IMG/VR virus record: IMGVR_UViG_3300047546_000781
Coordinates: 1-22,005 of that record
DNA from: a virus
Length of the DNA: 22,005 bases
Reading direction: 5' to 3' (one strand)
Made by a program: the position numbers and the translations under genes. Shown here piece after piece: positions 19,257 through 22,005 of the stretch. The number at the start of each line of letters is the position of its first letter. The first letter of the stretch is position 1. The notes under the pieces were generated by a model. That model ran no database searches. It was given only the letters and a program-made list of their open reading frames with translations, and was not told the DNA's origin.

Positions 19257-20291
19257 ATGCCGCTCAAAATTGTGAGGAAGAGTGGGCGACTGTGGGTGAT
19301 GGGTCGCATGCTCGGAGTACAGGTCAGACGCTCTACCCAGTTGCCAGTGGGGTACGAGAGAGAGGCCGAGAAGATGAGGCTCGACATCGAGCGAGACATC
19401 ATCGAAGGCAAGTTCAACACCAAGAAGCATTCGTTCAAGGAGGCGGTCGATTCGTACCTCGCTTGGAAGCGGATGGAGAAGTCCGACATCAGGACGATTG
19501 GTGCACATTGCGACATGTTCGTGTCGCTGTTCAAGGATGTGGCGGTGGAAGACATTACCGCAGACATCGTTCAGACGAAGACCACCGAGGCTTGGAAGAC
19601 GCTCAAGGCGGGTAGCGTGAGGCGCTATCTGAATACCATGAGTGCGGTGCTCAACCATGCCAGTGATCGGTGGGGGTTCAAGGTTCCCAAGTTGAAGAAG
19701 CCCGTGGTGGATGACGCACGGGACGCGCACTTCAGTGCGGAGGAAGCCAACCTGTTCTTGGAGTGGGTGGAGCGCAACCATCGGCACTACTTGGCGCACT
19801 TCACGGTGCTCATTGATTGCGGGGTTCGGCTCAACGAGTTGTTGCGGTTGACGAGACGCGACTTCAAGGAGGGCGTGCTGCGGATGCAGCGACGCACGAC
19901 TGGCAACGGGAAGACTGAGACGAGAGTGATACCTCTGACCAACGGCGTCCTGCTGGCAGTCAAAGATTTCCCTGCGTTCGGGCCAGCGTTCTTGAAGCCA
20001 AGTGGCGAGGCGTGGAGGACGAGCGCCGATGCGTCGAGCTACTTGGGCAAGGTGCTGAAGGAGGGGTGCGCTGAGTTGGGGCTACCGGCGTTGAGGGTGC
20101 ACGACTTGCGGCACACGTTTGCGTACTTGGTGGCGCAAGCGGGTGCAGATGTGGCTGACCTTCAGACGCTGTTGGGGCATGAGGACATCAGTCAGACCAT
20201 GAGGTATCGGGGCTTTGTGTTGAGTCGAGCGAAGCAGTTCGTGACTGCGGCGCGAGACAGTAGCGATGGGGAGACACGAGCATGCAAATGA
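19257..20291 (+). CDS. int: Tyrosine-type integrase/recombinase
   Basis: The 344-aa product starts at an ATG with AAGGAGGT upstream; an ATG at 19242 is less likely. Residues 1-55 are a basic arm-binding-like region, about 60-150 a core-binding domain (KEAVDSYLAWKRMEKSDIRT on), and 155-344 the catalytic domain. Catalytic residues can be read: R191 in GVRLNELL, a possible Lys at 219, H282 and R285 in HDLRH, H308 in LLGHED, and Tyr317 in TMRYRG. It would join phage and host attachment sites. It has its own strong promoter with operator-like repeats. No excisionase or clear attP was found, though the 135-bp gap downstream is a natural place to look. Confidence 0.95.
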   Translation: MPLKIVRKSGRLWVMGRMLGVQVRRSTQLPVGYEREAEKMRLDIERDIIEGKFNTKKHSFKEAVDSYLAWKRMEKSDIRTIGAHCDMFVSLFKDVAVEDITADIVQTKTTEAWKTLKAGSVRRYLNTMSAVLNHASDRWGFKVPKLKKPVVDDARDAHFSAEEANLFLEWVERNHRHYLAHFTVLIDCGVRLNELLRLTRRDFKEGVLRMQRRTTGNGKTETRVIPLTNGVLLAVKDFPAFGPAFLKPSGEAWRTSADASSYLGKVLKEGCAELGLPALRVHDLRHTFAYLVAQAGADVADLQTLLGHEDISQTMRYRGFVLSRAKQFVTAARDSSDGETRACK

Positions 20292-20332
20292 GACAGGGAC
20301 GTCAAGGTGATTTGGGTGTGCAAGCATTGAAG

Positions 20333-20367
20333 TGCGCGAGGGGTTTTAGGTTTTTCCTCTACGCGCA
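20333..20367 (+). other. Leader hairpin upstream of the XRE gene
   Basis: TGCGCG (20333-20338) pairs with CGCGCA (20362-20367) and AGG with CCT (20356-20358), with a 3-nt bulge and a T-rich loop. The 11-mer AGTGCGCGAGG at 20331-20341 is repeated at 10078-10088. It precedes the terminator by 16 bp. It may be part of an attenuator or of the integrase attachment region. Confidence 0.4.
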
Positions 20368-20383
20368 GTCTCCTTCTTGGTTT

Positions 20384-20415
20384 GGGTGGGGGTCACAAGC
20401 CTCCACCCTTTTTTT
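20384..20415 (+). terminator. Intrinsic terminator just before the XRE gene
   Basis: GGGTGGGGG (20384-20392) pairs with CCTCCACCC (20400-20408) as a 9-bp stem with one G-U pair and a 7-nt loop, followed by seven T's. It ends the integrase transcript. The next ATG is only 11 bp after the T-run, so it may also act as an attenuator for that gene. Confidence 0.88.
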
Positions 20416-20426
20416 AGGGGACTGCG

Positions 20427-20747
20427 ATGAACCTCGTTGACAAAGTAATCCGGTACATGCGCCAGCATACCGAAGCCGACAAGAATTGTTCGGAAGAATT
20501 CTGGGTCACAGGCACAGCACTCGAAGCAGTGTCTGGTGTGAGCCGCAAGACGATCTCAAGGTGGAAGACGACGAACGACCCGACGCTCTCCAACTTTGTG
20601 GCTGTCGTCGAATCATTGGGCGGGAGAGTGTTGGTTGAACTTCCCGAGCCGACAAAAACAAGCTGTCATAGATGTGGTCGTGAGACTGCGACGCTTGTGC
20701 GTAATGACCACAAGTTTTGTGGAAGGTGCGCATCACGAAAGGAGTAA
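20427..20747 (+). CDS. XRE-type HTH regulator with C-terminal zinc ribbon
   Basis: The 106-aa product has an AGGGGA site upstream. Residues 25-62 (GTALEAVSGVSRKTISRWKT onward, then LSNFVAVVESLGG) fit a Cro/CI-type helix-turn-helix, and residues 63-73 form the closing strand (GRVLVELPEP). The C-terminus adds C80-x-x-C83 and C98-x-x-C101, a four-Cys zinc ribbon. Such a regulator could bind the GTGTCAC-type operators; that is inference. The usual CI C-terminal protease domain is absent, so it is not a classical SOS-cleavable repressor. It begins just after a terminator, so its level may depend on read-through. Confidence 0.8.
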   Translation: MNLVDKVIRYMRQHTEADKNCSEEFWVTGTALEAVSGVSRKTISRWKTTNDPTLSNFVAVVESLGGRVLVELPEPTKTSCHRCGRETATLVRNDHKFCGRCASRKE

Positions 20748-20749
20748 TC

Positions 20750-21142
20750 ATGATGTTGACAGAAGCGATCATTTGTTTGGCGACTGCGGTCTACTTTGAG
20801 GCGAGAGGTGAGCCGCTCGTGGGGCAGGTTGCAGTAGCCAAGGTGGTGATGAATCGAGTCAAGGACGATAGGCATCCCAAGACGGTTTGTGATGTTGTTC
20901 GTTTCAGGGTGAAGACGACGTGTGCGTTCTCGTTCATGTGCGAGAAAGACAGGCTTGTTGTGAATGACATGAATGCTTGGAGAAGTTCGGTGAACATCGC
21001 AAGCCTTGTGTTCAATGGCAAGCTGACCGACCCAACGAATGGTGCGACACACTTCCATGCGAAGACGGTGCAACCAAAGTGGGGCAACGTGCAGGTGACT
21101 GCGAAGATAGGCAACCACATTTTTTACAGGAGCGAACAATGA
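20750..21142 (+). CDS. Cell-wall hydrolase, SleB/Hydrolase_2 family (endolysin candidate)
   Basis: The 130-aa product starts at an ATG with AAAGGAG 5 nt upstream; the next codon is also ATG. The family signature is clear: CLATAVYFEARGEP near residues 9-22 with catalytic-type Glu17, then VGQVAVAKVVMNRV, VCDVV, CAFSF, DPTNGATHFHA and IGNHIFYRS. SleB-type enzymes are lytic transglycosylases that cut peptidoglycan; phages use them for lysis or entry. There is no obvious signal peptide, though the first 14 residues are fairly hydrophobic, so release would need a holin. Its stop overlaps the next start. It lies apart from the virion operon. Confidence 0.9.
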   Translation: MMLTEAIICLATAVYFEARGEPLVGQVAVAKVVMNRVKDDRHPKTVCDVVRFRVKTTCAFSFMCEKDRLVVNDMNAWRSSVNIASLVFNGKLTDPTNGATHFHAKTVQPKWGNVQVTAKIGNHIFYRSEQ

Positions 21143-21657
21143 ACGTGTTCTACTTGGATGAAGACCCGAGAGCGGCGGCGCACATGCACTGCGACAAGCA
21201 TGTGTACAAGATGATCTTGGAGTATGCGCAGTTGATGATGGCGGCTTGGTACAAAGAGGCAGAGAAAGACCCGATGGTCGTGCAGTACATCACGGACAAC
21301 GAGTTTTGGAAGCCGTCACACTTGCATCATCCTGCGACCAAGTGGGTGCAGACAGGGATCATTCCGTATGCTTGGGTGTTCTCGTGCTGGGAAGAATTGT
21401 TGTTGATCTATGCGGGTAAGACGGGGAAGTTCCATGCGGCGATGAAGTACCACGACTCGTTGATGTTGTGTCCGCCGAGCATTAGTGAGCAGATGGAGTG
21501 GGTTGAGCCACCGCTGTGCATGCCCGATAGCTACAAGTATGGGAGTGCGGTTGATGCGTACCGCAGGTACTACTGCATTGAGAAGGCTGGGTTTGCGAAG
21601 TGGGTTGGCAGGCAGACACCGGCTTGGTTCAGTGGGCCGACATCAGCGGTGCACTGA
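21139..21657 (+). CDS. Conserved phage protein of unknown function
   Basis: The 172-aa product starts in an ATGA overlap with the hydrolase and has AGGAG about 6-7 nt upstream. The N-terminus FYLDEDPRAAAHMHCDKHVY, followed by KMILEYAQLMMAA, is a signature I know from many phages, where the protein stays uncharacterised. HLHHPATKWVQ and a Trp/Tyr-rich second half (PYAWVFSCWEELLLIYAGKT) follow. Conserved Asp, His and Cys residues could bind a metal or nucleotide. Coupling to the hydrolase gene suggests joint expression but not necessarily joint function. Confidence 0.82.
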   Translation: MNVFYLDEDPRAAAHMHCDKHVYKMILEYAQLMMAAWYKEAEKDPMVVQYITDNEFWKPSHLHHPATKWVQTGIIPYAWVFSCWEELLLIYAGKTGKFHAAMKYHDSLMLCPPSISEQMEWVEPPLCMPDSYKYGSAVDAYRRYYCIEKAGFAKWVGRQTPAWFSGPTSAVH

Positions 21658-22005
21658 CTACCAACTTCCTTTTTGGGTGAGCATGTAGGCGATGAAGTAG
21701 TAGAGCGCCATGCTCGCTGAGACGCCAATGATGATGGCGAGAGTCCACTCAACGAGTGTGTCGACGAGGTCTTGACGACGCTTGAGTTGATCGCGAACCA
21801 TCTTCTCACGGCTCGACTTGATGTCGCGACGGAGTTGTTGGAATTCTTGGTAGCCCGACATGCCAAGGTGACCGAGTTCTCCCCATGTGAACATGTGGTA
21901 AATCTCTTTTTCCATGTCGGCGAGTTTTTGTTTGGCAGCCATCTTGTCGAAAGCCTCTTTCGTCTCAGAGGTGTCGAACTTGATGGGCTTCCAGATGCTG
22001 GGCTT
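21658..22005 (-). CDS. Membrane protein, N-terminus cut by window edge
   Basis: The frame is open from the right edge to a stop at 21658 and abuts the convergent gene with no gap. An ATG at 21942 is possible, but the frame continues upstream through KPSIWKPIKFDTSETKEAFD, so the gene likely starts beyond the window. It has a charged helical middle (QQLRRDIKSSREKMVRDQLK) and one C-terminal membrane helix (LVEWTLAIIIGVSASMALYY onward). The layout, coiled coil then membrane helix, is similar to the DUF6127-like protein at 283-528, but the sequences do not clearly match. Function unknown; probably part of a second leftward operon. Confidence 0.75.
   Translation of the reverse strand, partial: KPSIWKPIKFDTSETKEAFDKMAAKQKLADMEKEIYHMFTWGELGHLGMSGYQEFQQLRRDIKSSREKMVRDQLKRRQDLVDTLVEWTLAIIIGVSASMALYYFIAYMLTQKGSW

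Noticed and set aside
20282-20440. A 52-codon frame (MQMRQGRQGDLGVQ...) with a GGAG upstream, running through the terminator into the XRE gene.
   Set aside because: It reads through a strong terminator and overlaps two genes, its composition is not protein-like, and a frame of this length is not rare by chance. A role as a leader peptide for attenuation cannot be excluded.

Overview
The window is part of a tailed double-stranded DNA bacteriophage or prophage genome (Caudoviricetes). The evidence is a large terminase, a portal protein, a tail fibre, a SleB-type cell-wall hydrolase and a tyrosine integrase in densely packed, often overlapping genes with strong AAGGAG-type ribosome sites. The integrase and an XRE-type regulator suggest a temperate life style. 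No tape-measure gene is visible, and tail genes directly follow the portal gene, which fits a short-tailed virion. A proteobacterial host is an inference from coding style and the hydrolase type. No tRNA, rRNA, CRISPR array or insertion sequence was recognised.

Region 1 (1-9824, minus strand) is a late/virion operon read right to left: putative small terminase, a 258-aa protein with a porin-like C-terminus, large terminase, portal, two small structural genes, a 742-aa tail fibre with RCC1-like repeats, an 85-aa protein, two tandem paralogous appendage proteins, a DUF6127-like membrane protein and a gene cut by the left edge. The major capsid gene is not in the window.

Region 2 (9825-10342) is a 518-bp divergent control region. 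It has two copies of a hairpin module, a third GTCAGCC repeat and a perfect operator-like inverted repeat.

Region 3 (10343-19188, plus strand) is an early/accessory operon. A basic Ala/Lys-rich gene is followed at once by a strong terminator. Then come many small unknown genes, including two tiny ones of 41 and 18 codons, and a large gene pair. That pair is a CobS/MoxR-like AAA+ ATPase followed by a CobT-like protein with an HExxH motif, a Gly-Gln linker and a von Willebrand A domain. It is the best candidate for a poorly described system here, probably an AAA+/VWA remodelling machine rather than cobalamin synthesis. Six further small genes follow: a basic protein overlapping the VWA gene, four unknown genes, and a Cys/His-rich protein.

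Region 4 (19171-21657, plus strand) has a near-consensus promoter flanked by a perfect 9-bp inverted repeat, the integrase, a two-hairpin leader ending in a terminator just before an XRE/zinc-ribbon gene, the hydrolase and a conserved phage protein of unknown function. A convergent membrane-protein gene enters from the right edge.

Two terminators sit immediately upstream of genes (10738-10763 and 20384-20415). Hairpin modules recur at 10.15, 10.25 and 12.67 kb, and GTGTCAC-type repeats occur at putative promoters. Together these suggest control by antitermination or attenuation plus a repressor, which is an inference.
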